Positions 8,259 to 16,568 of a stretch of DNA of 64,000 nucleotides are shown here, piece after piece. Positions within the stretch are counted from its first letter, which is position 1. Each line of letters starts with the position of its first letter. The stretch spans positions 310,001 to 374,000 of the forward strand of contig NZ_JACHHG010000003.1 of the NCBI RefSeq assembly GCF_014202645.1, in the 5' to 3' direction. Below the pieces are notes generated by a model, which was given only the letters and a program-made list of their open reading frames with translations, did no database searches and had not been told where the DNA came from. The position numbers and the translations under genes are program-made. The stretch is from Deinobacterium chartae (GTDB lineage: Bacteria; Deinococcota; Deinococci; Deinococcales; Deinococcaceae).

Positions 8259-9260
8259 TTACTTGATGCAGCGAATCAGCGCGTCGGTGAACTCCTGGGT
8301 GCCGGCGGTGCCGCCCAGGTCGCGGGTGCGCGGGCCCTCGAGGAGCACCTGGTCCACCGCGTTTTCCAGCTTGCGGGCCATGTCGTGCTCGCCGAGGTGG
8401 TCGAGCAGCATGGCGGCCGACAGCACGGTGGCGGTGGGGTTGGCCACACCCTGCCCGGCGATGTCGGGTGCCGAGCCGTGCACGCTCTCGAACACCGCGT
8501 GTTCCAGGCCGATGTTGCCGCTGGGCGCGATGCCCAAGCCGCCCACCAGACCGGCGGTGAGGTCCGAGAGGATATCGCCGAACAAGTTGGTGGCGACCAA
8601 TACGTCAAACGAGGCGGGATTGCGCACCAGGTGCATGGCGGCGGCGTCCACGATCACGTCGTAGGACTGCACGTCGGGGTAGTTCTTGGCCTCGTCCATG
8701 ATGGTGTTGAGGAACAGGCCCTGGGTGACGGGCAGCACGTTGGCCTTGTGGATCACGGCCAGCTTCTTCTTCTCGCGGCGCTGCGCGAGCTTGAGGGCGT
8801 ACTCACCGATGCGCTGCGAGGCGCGCTTAGTGATCACCGCGTCGGCGATGGCCGTGTCGCCGTAGCGGCGTTCTTGCTCCACGTACAGCCCCTCGGTGTT
8901 CTCGCGCACCAAGATCAGGTCCACGTTCTCGTACGAGCCGGGCACCGGGTGCGACTTGGCCGGGCGGACGTTGGCAAACAGGTCCAGACGGCGGCGCATG
9001 TAGCGGATCGCGCCCTTGAAGCCTTCGACCTTCTTCGAGGGGCTGGTCGCCGCGCCGAACAGCGTTGCGTCGGTCGCCATGACCTTCTCGATGGTCGCTT
9101 CGGGCACGCTCTCGCCGTGCTCGAGGAAGTACTCGTAGCCGGCGTGGGCTTCTACGAACTCGAGGTCAAGGCCGGTCGCCTCGAGGACGCGGCGGGCCGC
9201 CGGGATAACTTCGTGTCCGATGCCGTCGCCTTCGATCAGGCAGATAGTGTACTTTGCCAT
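8259..9260 (-). CDS. Homoisocitrate dehydrogenase (lysine, AAA pathway)
   Basis: Oxidative decarboxylation of homoisocitrate to 2-oxoadipate with NAD, in the alpha-aminoadipate route to lysine used by Thermus and Deinococcus. The 333-residue product begins [31 protein letters not shown] and has [83 protein letters not shown] and the NAD segment [11 protein letters not shown]; these agree almost continuously with my memory of the Thermus enzyme rather than with LeuB or Icd. ATG 9260 was chosen for the perfect SD AAGGAGTCAAC; an upstream in-frame ATG at 9290 is unsupported. No other lysine gene is adjacent. Confidence 0.93.
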   Translation of the reverse strand: MAKYTICLIEGDGIGHEVIPAARRVLEATGLDLEFVEAHAGYEYFLEHGESVPEATIEKVMATDATLFGAATSPSKKVEGFKGAIRYMRRRLDLFANVRPAKSHPVPGSYENVDLILVRENTEGLYVEQERRYGDTAIADAVITKRASQRIGEYALKLAQRREKKKLAVIHKANVLPVTQGLFLNTIMDEAKNYPDVQSYDVIVDAAAMHLVRNPASFDVLVATNLFGDILSDLTAGLVGGLGIAPSGNIGLEHAVFESVHGSAPDIAGQGVANPTATVLSAAMLLDHLGEHDMARKLENAVDQVLLEGPRTRDLGGTAGTQEFTDALIRCIK

Positions 9261-9327
9261 GTTGACTCCTTCGCCGCGTGAGCGGTCCAAACCGCCTTAT
9301 TTTATGCGCTGGCCCCGGGGGCCATCG

Positions 9328-10296
9328 TCACTCGAACGGTAACATAAGGCGCAGCAGTTCGGATGCGAGCAGCGGACCCAGCAAGAAGCCTTTCGAGCCC
9401 AGCCCGCTCAGGGCATAACTTCCGTCGGTCTGCGGGCCGAAACGCAGGCCGCCCCCCAGCCTCGAGGCGGTCCAGACCCCGGTCAGCTCCCCGCCGTGAT
9501 GGCCGAACAGCGCGGCCTGCTTGTCCAGCAGCCACGCCAGCGAGTGCAGCGGCAGCGGATCGTCGCGGTACGTATCGGTCGGAGCCTCGAAGGTGGCCCC
9601 GAGTACCCCGCCCGCTCGGGCGGGTGCCGCGTAGGCCCCGAAGCTGACCGGGACGGGGGAGAGCGGACGGGCGAGGCGCAGCAGGCTGCCCCGGCGGTGC
9701 ACGCCGGGCAGGCCCGCTCTCGAGCTGCCCCAGCTGCCGCCGCAGAACACCACCCGCCGTGCCTCGAGCAGCTCGCCCCCGGCCAGCGTGACCGTGCGGG
9801 CGTCCCAGCGTGCCACCTGGGCGCGCAGCGTCAGAGCGCCCGACGCCGCGCGCAGGGCGCGGCACAGCGCGGCGCCGTCCAGCCAGCCACCTTCGGGCAG
9901 CTCGAGGACCGCGTGCCAGGCCGGGCCCAGCCCGACCTCGGACAGCTCCTGCGGCTCGCGCCAGCGGTGCGGCAGCCCGGCGGGCAGCCGGGCCGACCAC
10001 TTGGCCTGCGTGGCCGGGTCGGGTACCGGTCTCAAGACGCCGCTGCGCCCGTGCGGCACCGGATACCCGGCCTCCTCGAGGGCTGCCAGCAGCGCCCAGG
10101 TGTAGCGCAGGCCCTCGAGGGCGCGCGCTTCCACGCGGCCGCCCTGCCCGCGCACCGGGTTGAGCAACGCGCTTGGCACGTCGCTGGCCCGCGCCTGTGC
10201 GGCGTCGATCAGGGTGACCCTCAGGCCTGCTCGGGCAGCCAGGTAGCTCAGGCTGCTTCCGGCGATGCCGCCACCGATGACGATCAGGTCCGGCAT
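9328..10296 (-). CDS. FAD-dependent oxidoreductase, MnmC oxidase-domain-like
   Basis: In the bifunctional E. coli MnmC the C-terminal FAD domain converts cmnm5(s2)U to nm5(s2)U in the tRNA wobble position. This 322-residue product begins MPDLIVIGGGIAGSSLSYLAARAG (GxGxxG dinucleotide fold with the terminal Asp in LIDAAQARASDVPSALLNPVRG), has CGGSWG in the middle and ends with GLGSKGFLLGPLLASELLRL, as in DadA/MnmC-type oxidases. ATG 10296 lies 13 nt inside the end of the methyltransferase gene, so the two MnmC halves are separate, overlapping, and in the same order as in the fused enzyme. Family of FAD oxidase is sure; the tRNA role rests on context. Confidence 0.8.
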   Translation of the reverse strand: MPDLIVIGGGIAGSSLSYLAARAGLRVTLIDAAQARASDVPSALLNPVRGQGGRVEARALEGLRYTWALLAALEEAGYPVPHGRSGVLRPVPDPATQAKWSARLPAGLPHRWREPQELSEVGLGPAWHAVLELPEGGWLDGAALCRALRAASGALTLRAQVARWDARTVTLAGGELLEARRVVFCGGSWGSSRAGLPGVHRRGSLLRLARPLSPVPVSFGAYAAPARAGGVLGATFEAPTDTYRDDPLPLHSLAWLLDKQAALFGHHGGELTGVWTASRLGGGLRFGPQTDGSYALSGLGSKGFLLGPLLASELLRLMLPFE

Positions 10297-10934
10297 GCGG
10301 TAACAAACTCCCGTTTGCCTGCGAGTCCACGGTGCTTGTGCACCTCGAGGCCCGCCGCCGCCAGCGCCCGCCGCACCGCCCCCGCCGCGCTGTAGGTGGC
10401 CAGCCACCCGCCCGGGACCAGGGCTGCGGCCAGCCGCGCGCAGAAGTCGGGCGTCCACACCTCGGGGTTGGCCGCCGGGCTGAACCCGTCGAGGTATAAA
10501 GCGCTCGCCCAGCGCTCGGGCAGCGCGGCACCGGTCACGTCTTGCACCCGCACCTCGAGGCGCAGCTCGGGCGTCTCGAGCTGCAGCCCCCCCGGACCCC
10601 AGGTCTTCAAGACCGCCTGCCACAGCGGATGGCCCGCCAGCGGGTGCTGCGCGTGCAGCTCGGCGAGCAGCGCCGCAGGCAGCGGATCGAACTCGAAAGC
10701 CAGGTAATCGAGTGCTCGCCCGCGCTCGAGAGCGCTCGAGAGCGTGGTCAGGAAGTTGAGTCCGGCCCCGAAGCCCACCTCGAGGACGCGGGGTGCGGGG
10801 TGCAGGTGCGTGCGCGTGCCCTCGAGGTACACCACCCGCGCCTGGGTCGCAGCGCCGTGCCGGGAGTGGTAGTGCTGCCCGAAGCGTTCGCTGTACAGGG
10901 TGAGGCTGCCGTCGGGGGTAAAAAGCGGATGCAT
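10284..10934 (-). CDS. mnmD: MnmC methyltransferase-domain protein (MnmD-like)
   Basis: SAM-dependent methyltransferase that would convert nm5(s2)U to mnm5(s2)U in tRNA. The 216-residue product starts PLFTPDGSLTLYSERFGQHYHSRHGA, matching the MnmC N-terminal domain start (D.SLT.YSE.F...YHS..GA), and contains the SAM loop LEVGFGAGLNFL and the catalytic-region signature ALYLDGFSPAANPEVWT, which are diagnostic of the family. Overlaps the FAD oxidase gene by 13 nt. Stand-alone MnmD exists in other phyla; here the oxidase half follows directly. Confidence 0.88.
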   Translation of the reverse strand: MHPLFTPDGSLTLYSERFGQHYHSRHGAATQARVVYLEGTRTHLHPAPRVLEVGFGAGLNFLTTLSSALERGRALDYLAFEFDPLPAALLAELHAQHPLAGHPLWQAVLKTWGPGGLQLETPELRLEVRVQDVTGAALPERWASALYLDGFSPAANPEVWTPDFCARLAAALVPGGWLATYSAAGAVRRALAAAGLEVHKHRGLAGKREFVTACRT

Positions 10935-10964
10935 CGCAGCCAGTATAGGGAAGCGGCGGGAAAT

Positions 10965-10998
10965 AAGAAGCCCGCGCCCAAAGGGGCGCGGGCTTCTT
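10965..10998 (-). terminator. Terminator after the 5'-nucleotidase gene
   Basis: A perfect 15-bp stem (10965-10979 with 10984-10998, AAGAAGCCCGCGCCC and its complement) with an AAAG loop, 11 nt past the nucleotidase stop. The outer AAGAA/TTCTT ends give a modest U-rich exit in the minus direction. Confidence 0.75.
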
Positions 10999-11008
10999 CG
11001 GGAGGTCT

Positions 11009-12658
11009 TTACTTCTTCTCGTTGAGGATGGTGATGCGGCCCTCGACCTTCGGATCGGCGTTCTTGACGAAGGCGAAGTACTCGTTGACCACCGTGTAGT
11101 CGGGGAAGTAGGTGTCACGGCGCTCGCCCTTGGCGTCGCGCAGCACCGCGAAGCCGTCGCCGCCGCCCGCGATGAAGTTGTTGGTGACCACGCGGTAGGT
11201 GGCGTTCGGGTCAATGGGCGCAAAGCCCTTCTCGGGCGTGCCGATCTGCATGTCCACCACGCGGTTGCCCACCGGGCGGGCGAGATCGAAGGTGTACTTC
11301 ATGCCGCCCACCTGCAGGAAGCGGCCGGCACCGGCGTCCCACTGCGAGACGCCGTTCTCGAGGGCCGCCTTGATCTCGCTGCCCTTGAGGTCGATCAGGT
11401 ACACGGTGTTACCGAACGGCTGTACCTCGATGGTCTGACCGTTGGTGACCTGCCCGGCAGGAATCGAGGCACGGATACCGCCGCCGTTCATCAGGGCGAT
11501 GACCGCACCGTCTTTCTGGGTCTTCCACAAGTAGGCGTCGGCGATGAAGTTACCCAGGTTGGTCTCGCGCTTGCGCACGTCCACGCGGTCGCCGTTGAGC
11601 ACGGTTGCAGCGGTGCCCACCACGGTCTTGCGGAAGGTCTCCAGCGGCACCATGAAGGCGCGCAGGGTCGCGGCGAGGCGCACGTCGTCCTTGTAAGCGC
11701 TGGTGACCGGGTAGACCTTGCCAAACCAGCCCACCGGGGTGCCGCTGTCGTCGAAGGTCACGCGCAGCGAGCCGTACAGCTTGGCCCACTCCCACACCTG
11801 GGTAACCAAGATGGTCTTGCCGTCGGCATCCTTGAGCACGGTGGGGTAGTCGCCCTCGGGCTGGGGCAGCCCGAAGCCCTCGTACTTACCCAGCGGGGTG
11901 TGCGAGTGGCCGCCCACGATCACGCCCACACCGCGCAGGCGGGGTGCGAGCTTGACGTCCTCGTCGTAGCCCAGGTGCGAGAGCACCACCACGTACTTCA
12001 CGCCCGAGGCGCGCAGGCGGTCCACTTCCTTCTGCACGGTCTCGTAGGGGTCCAAGAACTTGACGGTGGGTCCAGGGCTCGAGGTGATGGGCGTGCCGGG
12101 GGTGGTCACGCCGACCACGCCCACGCGCTGACCGTCCACCTCGAGGATGGTCGAGGGCTTGATCATGCCCTTCAGCAGCGGGTCGGCCTCGGCGTCCACG
12201 TTGGCCGAGACCACCGGGAAGGTAGCGTTCTTGAGGTATTCGGCCAGCTGCGCGGGGCCGCCGTCGAACTCGTGGTTGCCCAGGGTCTGGGCCTGCACAC
12301 CCCAGGCCTCGATGTAGGCGAGGTCGGCGAGGCCCTTGTACACCGTGCCGTACAGCGTGCCGGTAAAGGCGTCACCGGCGTCGAGCACGATCGGGTTGTG
12401 CGAGCGGCGCTTGAGCTGGTCGATCAGGGTCTTGACCCGGGCCACGCCGCCGTACTGTGCGCGAACGTCCGCGCCCGAGGCGTCCTTGCCCGTGATGGTG
12501 GTGGGCTCGAGGTGGTCGTGCGAGTCGTTGGAATGCAGCAGGGTAACCGTAAAGGTCCCCGGGCGCTGCTGGGTCTGGGCGTGTGCGCCCTCCAGACCAG
12601 CGGCAACGCCTCCAACACCAAGAATCTTCAGCAGGTCACGACGGCTGATGGTTTTCAT
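11009..12658 (-). CDS. Tat-exported 5'-nucleotidase / 2',3'-cyclic phosphodiesterase (UshA family)
   Basis: Secreted metallophosphoesterase that dephosphorylates nucleotides to scavenge nucleosides and phosphate. 549 residues. The N-terminus MKTISRRDLLKILGVGG is a twin-arginine signal. The dimetal site motifs are all present in order: HSNDSHDHL (about 41), DAGDAFTG (about 95), GNHEFD (about 127), SHLGYDED (about 227) and GGHSHT (about 250). The C-terminal substrate domain has NGGGIRASIPAG and NNFIAGGGDGF. SD GGAGG precedes the ATG. In an extremophile this enzyme could also recycle exported damaged nucleotides, a role proposed in Deinococcus but not shown here. Confidence 0.93.
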   Translation of the reverse strand: MKTISRRDLLKILGVGGVAAGLEGAHAQTQQRPGTFTVTLLHSNDSHDHLEPTTITGKDASGADVRAQYGGVARVKTLIDQLKRRSHNPIVLDAGDAFTGTLYGTVYKGLADLAYIEAWGVQAQTLGNHEFDGGPAQLAEYLKNATFPVVSANVDAEADPLLKGMIKPSTILEVDGQRVGVVGVTTPGTPITSSPGPTVKFLDPYETVQKEVDRLRASGVKYVVVLSHLGYDEDVKLAPRLRGVGVIVGGHSHTPLGKYEGFGLPQPEGDYPTVLKDADGKTILVTQVWEWAKLYGSLRVTFDDSGTPVGWFGKVYPVTSAYKDDVRLAATLRAFMVPLETFRKTVVGTAATVLNGDRVDVRKRETNLGNFIADAYLWKTQKDGAVIALMNGGGIRASIPAGQVTNGQTIEVQPFGNTVYLIDLKGSEIKAALENGVSQWDAGAGRFLQVGGMKYTFDLARPVGNRVVDMQIGTPEKGFAPIDPNATYRVVTNNFIAGGGDGFAVLRDAKGERRDTYFPDYTVVNEYFAFVKNADPKVEGRITILNEKK

Positions 12659-12870
12659 AACAGAACCTCCACAGGAGTTACTGCCGGTGAGAGCAGGCTT
12701 AGAAATGCACTCTGAACGGGTTATATCATGCGTCCGTCAGCGCGCGGAATCCCCGGCGGCCGACCCTGCGGGAGGCATTCGGGAAAATTGCGTCTATGTG
12801 CACGTTTTGCTTCGCGCGCAACGGCTTTTCCCTAAGCCATTCAAAGCACGGTTTGCCCCCCCTGAGTCGC

Positions 12871-12883
12871 TATACTGAATAAG
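12871..12883 (+). promoter_or_regulatory. Leaderless promoter of mutS2
   Basis: TATACT at 12871-12876 ends 6 nt before the GTG start at 12883, so transcription should begin at or next to the start codon. No SD and no good -35 hexamer are visible. Confidence 0.7.
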
Positions 12884-15159
12884 TGCCTTTTGACGCCCAC
12901 GCTCTTTCCACGCTGGATTTTCCCCGGATACGGCAGGCTCTGGCCGAGCGCTGCGCCACCCGTCTGGGGGCGGAGCGGGCCGAGCACCTCGTGCCGGGCG
13001 ACGACGAACGCAGCGTGCAGCTTCAGCTGGACCAGGTAGAAGACGCGCTGTTCGGCGTCAGTTTGCAACTCGGCGGTATCAGCGACATCCGCACTTCCGT
13101 CTCCCGCGCCCGTGAGGGTCGCACGCTGCTGGGCAGCGAGATCCTCGAGGTGGCCTACACCCTGGACGCGGCGATGACGCTCAAGAGGTCGGTCGCGCAA
13201 CACTCGCGCGGACCGCTGCTGGACCTTGCGGAATCGATCGGCAGCCACGTGCTGCTGGTGCGTTCCGCCCTCGAGAAGCTCGACCGCGACGGTGCCGTCC
13301 GCGACGATGCCAGCCCCAAGCTGCGCCAGCTACGGCGGCGCATGAACCCCTTACGCAATGAAATTCGCGAGCGCCTGACCCAGGTGATGGAACGCTGGAG
13401 CGAGATGCTCCAGGAAAACATCGTCACGCAGCGCCGTGATCGCTTCGTGCTGCCGATCAAGGCGGCTTACGTCAATCAGGTCCAGGGCATCGTCCTTGAC
13501 CAGTCGGCCACCGGGCAGACCTACTTCGTCGAGCCCGCCCAGGTGGTACCGCTCAACAACGAACTCGCCAAGATCATCCTCGAGGAAGAAGAGGAGGTCC
13601 GGCGCATCCTGCAGGAGCTCTCGGCCCTGATCGCGGGCGAAACCAGCATCGACACGACCCTGCGGGCGCTGGCCGAGTTTGACCTGATCCGCGCCAAGGC
13701 GACTTTGGCGCGCGACTGGAAGCTCGGGCGTCCGGAGCGTTCCGAGCGCGGCCGCTTCCGCATCGAGGGGGCCCGGCACCCCCTGATCGAGAACGCGGTT
13801 GCCAACGACCTCACCCTCGACGACCACTGCCGCCTGCTGCTGATCACCGGTCCCAACATGGGCGGCAAGACCGCCACCCTCAAGACCCTGGGACTGATCG
13901 TGGCAATGCACCAGTGCGGCATGTACGTTCCGGCCAGCCGCGCCGAGCTGCCCAACGTGCGCGACATCCTGGTGGACATCGGCGACGACCAGAGCATCGA
14001 GGCGAGCCTGTCCACCTTCGCCGCTCACCTCGTCAATCTGCGCCGCGTTCTGGACAGCGCGCGGCCCGATACCCTGATCCTGGTCGACGAGCTCGGCTCG
14101 GGCACCGACCCGTCCGAGGGCGCCGCCCTCTCGCAGGCCATCTTGGGGCAGCTGCTGCAACAGGGCGCGCGCGGCATCGTCACCAGCCACCTCGCTCCGC
14201 TCAAGCTCTACGCCATGGAAACCCCGGGGCTGCAAAACGCCTCGATGGGCTTCGACGTGGAGCGCCTCAGCCCCACCTACCGCCTGCAGGTCGGCCAGCC
14301 CGGCCGCTCGTACGCGCTGGCCATCGCGCGCCGTCTGGGCATGCCCGAGGGCATCATGCGCGAGGCCGAGGCGATCTTGGGACCCGAAGGCGGGCGCCTC
14401 GAGCGGCTGCTCGAGAACCTCGAGCGCGAACGCGAGCGCCTGCGCCAGGACCGCGAGGCCGCCGAACGCCTCGTGCGCGAGGCCGAGGCGAACGCCGAAG
14501 CCCTGCGGCTGGAGCGCGACGGCATTCTCAGCGAGCGCGACGCGATCTTGGCCAAGGCGCAAGAGCGTGCCGAGCAGGTGTACGCCGAGGCCTTCGAGCA
14601 GGTTCGTACCCTGCGCCAGCGCAGCCGCGACGAGGCCGCCCGGCCCCGGGTCCTCGAGGAACTCAAGGAGCTGCGCCGCGCCTCGCAGGCGGCGCGCCCC
14701 CAACCGAAGCCCGAGCCCGCCCTCGAGCAGCTGAGGGTGGGCTCAACGGTGGAAGTCCCGGCCTACGGGGCCACCGGGCAGGTCCTCGAGGTGCGTGGCG
14801 AGGACCTGGTGGTGCAGATGGGCGTCTTGAAGGTCAACGTGCGCCGCCGGGACGTGCGCCTGAAGCAGGAGAGCAAGGTCAAGGTCATGACCCTCTCGGG
14901 CGGGCCCAGCTCGTTCAACAAGGAGCTGAACCTGCGCGGCGAGCACGCCGAGGAAGCGCTCGAGCACCTGCGCTCGTTCATCGTGGAGGCGCACGCGCTG
15001 CACGAGACGCCGCTGCGGGTGGTGCACGGCAAGGGGCAGGGCGTGCTGCGCCGCCTGATCCGTGACTACCTCAAGAACGAACGGCTGGTGGAGAGTTTCC
15101 ACGACGCCGAGCCGTACGCGGGCGGACACGGCGTGACCATCATTCACGTGCGGAAATAA
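12883..15159 (+). CDS. mutS2: MutS2 (endonuclease / ribosome-collision ATPase)
   Basis: 758 residues with the full MutS2 plan: coiled clamp domains, ATPase core with Walker [10 protein letters not shown] (about residue 323), Walker [20 protein letters not shown] (about 396), the charged coiled-coil 500-600, a KOW-like segment ([18 protein letters not shown]) and a C-terminal SMR nuclease domain with [15 protein letters not shown] and [12 protein letters not shown]. The family suppresses recombination and, in Bacillus, splits collided ribosomes ahead of RqcH-mediated tailing; rqcH lies 6 kb downstream. The GTG start is leaderless. Note three CTCGAG words within 27 bp at 14398-14424, in the coiled coil. 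Confidence 0.96.
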   Translation: MPFDAHALSTLDFPRIRQALAERCATRLGAERAEHLVPGDDERSVQLQLDQVEDALFGVSLQLGGISDIRTSVSRAREGRTLLGSEILEVAYTLDAAMTLKRSVAQHSRGPLLDLAESIGSHVLLVRSALEKLDRDGAVRDDASPKLRQLRRRMNPLRNEIRERLTQVMERWSEMLQENIVTQRRDRFVLPIKAAYVNQVQGIVLDQSATGQTYFVEPAQVVPLNNELAKIILEEEEEVRRILQELSALIAGETSIDTTLRALAEFDLIRAKATLARDWKLGRPERSERGRFRIEGARHPLIENAVANDLTLDDHCRLLLITGPNMGGKTATLKTLGLIVAMHQCGMYVPASRAELPNVRDILVDIGDDQSIEASLSTFAAHLVNLRRVLDSARPDTLILVDELGSGTDPSEGAALSQAILGQLLQQGARGIVTSHLAPLKLYAMETPGLQNASMGFDVERLSPTYRLQVGQPGRSYALAIARRLGMPEGIMREAEAILGPEGGRLERLLENLERERERLRQDREAAERLVREAEANAEALRLERDGILSERDAILAKAQERAEQVYAEAFEQVRTLRQRSRDEAARPRVLEELKELRRASQAARPQPKPEPALEQLRVGSTVEVPAYGATGQVLEVRGEDLVVQMGVLKVNVRRRDVRLKQESKVKVMTLSGGPSSFNKELNLRGEHAEEALEHLRSFIVEAHALHETPLRVVHGKGQGVLRRLIRDYLKNERLVESFHDAEPYAGGHGVTIIHVRK

Positions 15160-15180
15160 CCTCAGGGTTCAGGCAGCAGG

Positions 15181-15217
15181 AAGCGACAAGGAGCGGCACG
15201 CCGCTCCTTGTCGCTTT
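15181..15217 (+). terminator. Terminator after mutS2
   Basis: A perfect 16-bp stem (15181-15196 with 15201-15216) with a CACG loop, ending in CTTT, 22 nt past the mutS2 stop. Confidence 0.75.
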
Positions 15218-15289
15218 GAGATCGCGGGCTGCAAGCCGCAAGAAAGGATAAAAGGAACTTTCGGCTTAGTCCTTTTACCGTTCACCTTC

Positions 15290-15302
15290 TATACTGTTTC
15301 GG
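15290..15302 (+). promoter_or_regulatory. Leaderless promoter of rlmN
   Basis: TATACT at 15290-15295 followed by 6 nt and the GTG start at 15302, the same geometry as at mutS2. No SD. Confidence 0.7.
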
Positions 15303-16312
15303 TGAAGTCGCTTCTGCTGGACCTGCAACCCGAAAGCTACCCCCTCGAGGGCTACCGCCGCAAGCAACTGCTGTCGTGGGTGTTCGAGCGCGCCGCTCAG
15401 GACTTCGAGGAGATGAGCAACCTCCCCAAAAGCACCCGTGAGGAACTGAGCGAGCGCTACAGCCTCGAGCCTTTCGAGCGGGTGGAGACTTTCGAATCGA
15501 CCGACGGCTCGGTGAAGTACCTCTTTACCCTGCGCGACGGCAAGCAGATGGAGGCGGTGTACATGCCCTACCTGGACCGCAAGACCATCTGCGTGTCCAC
15601 CATGGTGGGCTGCCCGGCCAAGTGCGCTTTCTGCGCGACCGGAGCGCTCGGCTTTGGCCGCAACCTGACCGCGGGGGAGATCGTGGGACAGGTGCTGTAC
15701 GCCGCGCGCCACCAGGGCATTCCCCCCAAGGAGATCCGCAACCTGGTGTTCATGGGCATGGGCGAACCGCTGCTGAACTACAACCACACCATGAACGCTG
15801 CCCGCCTGCTGCTGAGCGAGGACACCCTCAACATGTCCAACCGCCGGGTGACGCTGTCGACCGTGGGGCTTCCCAAAGGCATCCGCCGCATGGCCGAGGA
15901 GGACGTGAACGTCAAGCTGGCGATCTCGCTGCACGCACCCGACGAGGAGACCCGGCAGCGCATCATTCCCACCGCGCATGCCAACACCATCGAGGAGATC
16001 ATGGACTCGGCGCGCGAGTACCAGAACAAGACCGGGCGTCGGGTGACCTTCGAATACGCCATGCTGCGCGGCGTGAACGACCACCTGTGGCAGGCCGACT
16101 TGCTGGCCGACCTGCTGCGCGGAATGGTCTCGCACGTCAACCTGATTCCCATGAACCCCTGGGACGGCAGCGGCTTCGAAGAGAGCCGCGAGCAGGACCT
16201 GCAGGCCTTCTACGACCGCCTTGAGGAGCGCGGTATTCCGGTTTCGGTGCGCCGCTCGAGGGGCCGTGATGCCGGGGCGGCGTGCGGTCAGCTGGCCCTG
16301 AAGCGGGGCTGA
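15302..16312 (+). CDS. rlmN: 23S rRNA (A2503-C2)/tRNA (A37-C2) methyltransferase RlmN
   Basis: Radical SAM enzyme that methylates C2 of adenosine 2503 in 23S rRNA and A37 in some tRNAs. 336 residues; the [4Fe-4S] cysteines are CPAKCAFC (about residues 104-111), preceded by the family segment ICVSTMVGC, and followed by [23 protein letters not shown] and [10 protein letters not shown]. The C-terminal catalytic cysteine is in DAGAACGQL. Length and motifs fit RlmN rather than Cfr. GTG start is leaderless. The gene stands alone between two terminator-like hairpins. Confidence 0.95.
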   Translation: MKSLLLDLQPESYPLEGYRRKQLLSWVFERAAQDFEEMSNLPKSTREELSERYSLEPFERVETFESTDGSVKYLFTLRDGKQMEAVYMPYLDRKTICVSTMVGCPAKCAFCATGALGFGRNLTAGEIVGQVLYAARHQGIPPKEIRNLVFMGMGEPLLNYNHTMNAARLLLSEDTLNMSNRRVTLSTVGLPKGIRRMAEEDVNVKLAISLHAPDEETRQRIIPTAHANTIEEIMDSAREYQNKTGRRVTFEYAMLRGVNDHLWQADLLADLLRGMVSHVNLIPMNPWDGSGFEESREQDLQAFYDRLEERGIPVSVRRSRGRDAGAACGQLALKRG

Positions 16313-16383
16313 GCGCACGCCGCCTGCTCCGGTGAAGGCAGAACCAGGCCCAGGATCATCTTGAGCGTTTCCTCATCCGTCCG

Positions 16384-16411
16384 TTGCTCGTGCCACACGG
16401 CACGAGCAATT
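16384..16411 (+). terminator. Hairpin after rlmN
   Basis: TTGCTCGTGCC (16384-16394) pairs perfectly with GGCACGAGCAA (16399-16409) around an ACAC loop; only two T follow. Probably ends the rlmN transcript. The rest of 16313-16568 holds no ORF that I trust; it contains the possible Rex box described separately and the promoter of the next operon. Confidence 0.55.
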
Positions 16412-16457
16412 CGCTGACGTTGGGCGGCGAAGATGCAGCGTGTCCTGTGCGCTGATT

Positions 16458-16474
16458 TTGTTAAAAGTTCACGT
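16458..16474. promoter_or_regulatory. Weak Rex-box-like dyad upstream of the rex operon
   Basis: TTGTTAA-AAG-TTCACGT resembles a Rex operator (consensus of the type TTGTGAA..TTCACAA) but has a 3-nt rather than 4-nt spacer and imperfect arms. It lies about 100 bp before the operon that encodes Rex, where autoregulation would be expected. Confidence 0.25.
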
Positions 16475-16568
16475 CATTTAAAGAAGGGGCAGTGTACATT
16501 AAGCACACATGAGGAAAGTTCCAGCGTCGTGCTACCATAAGCCGAGAACGCACGCTTCAGGAGGAAAA

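Noticed and set aside
10297-11223. Long in-frame extension of the FAD oxidase through mnmD
   Set aside because: The extra residues are a shadow of mnmD, which has clear family motifs in another frame.
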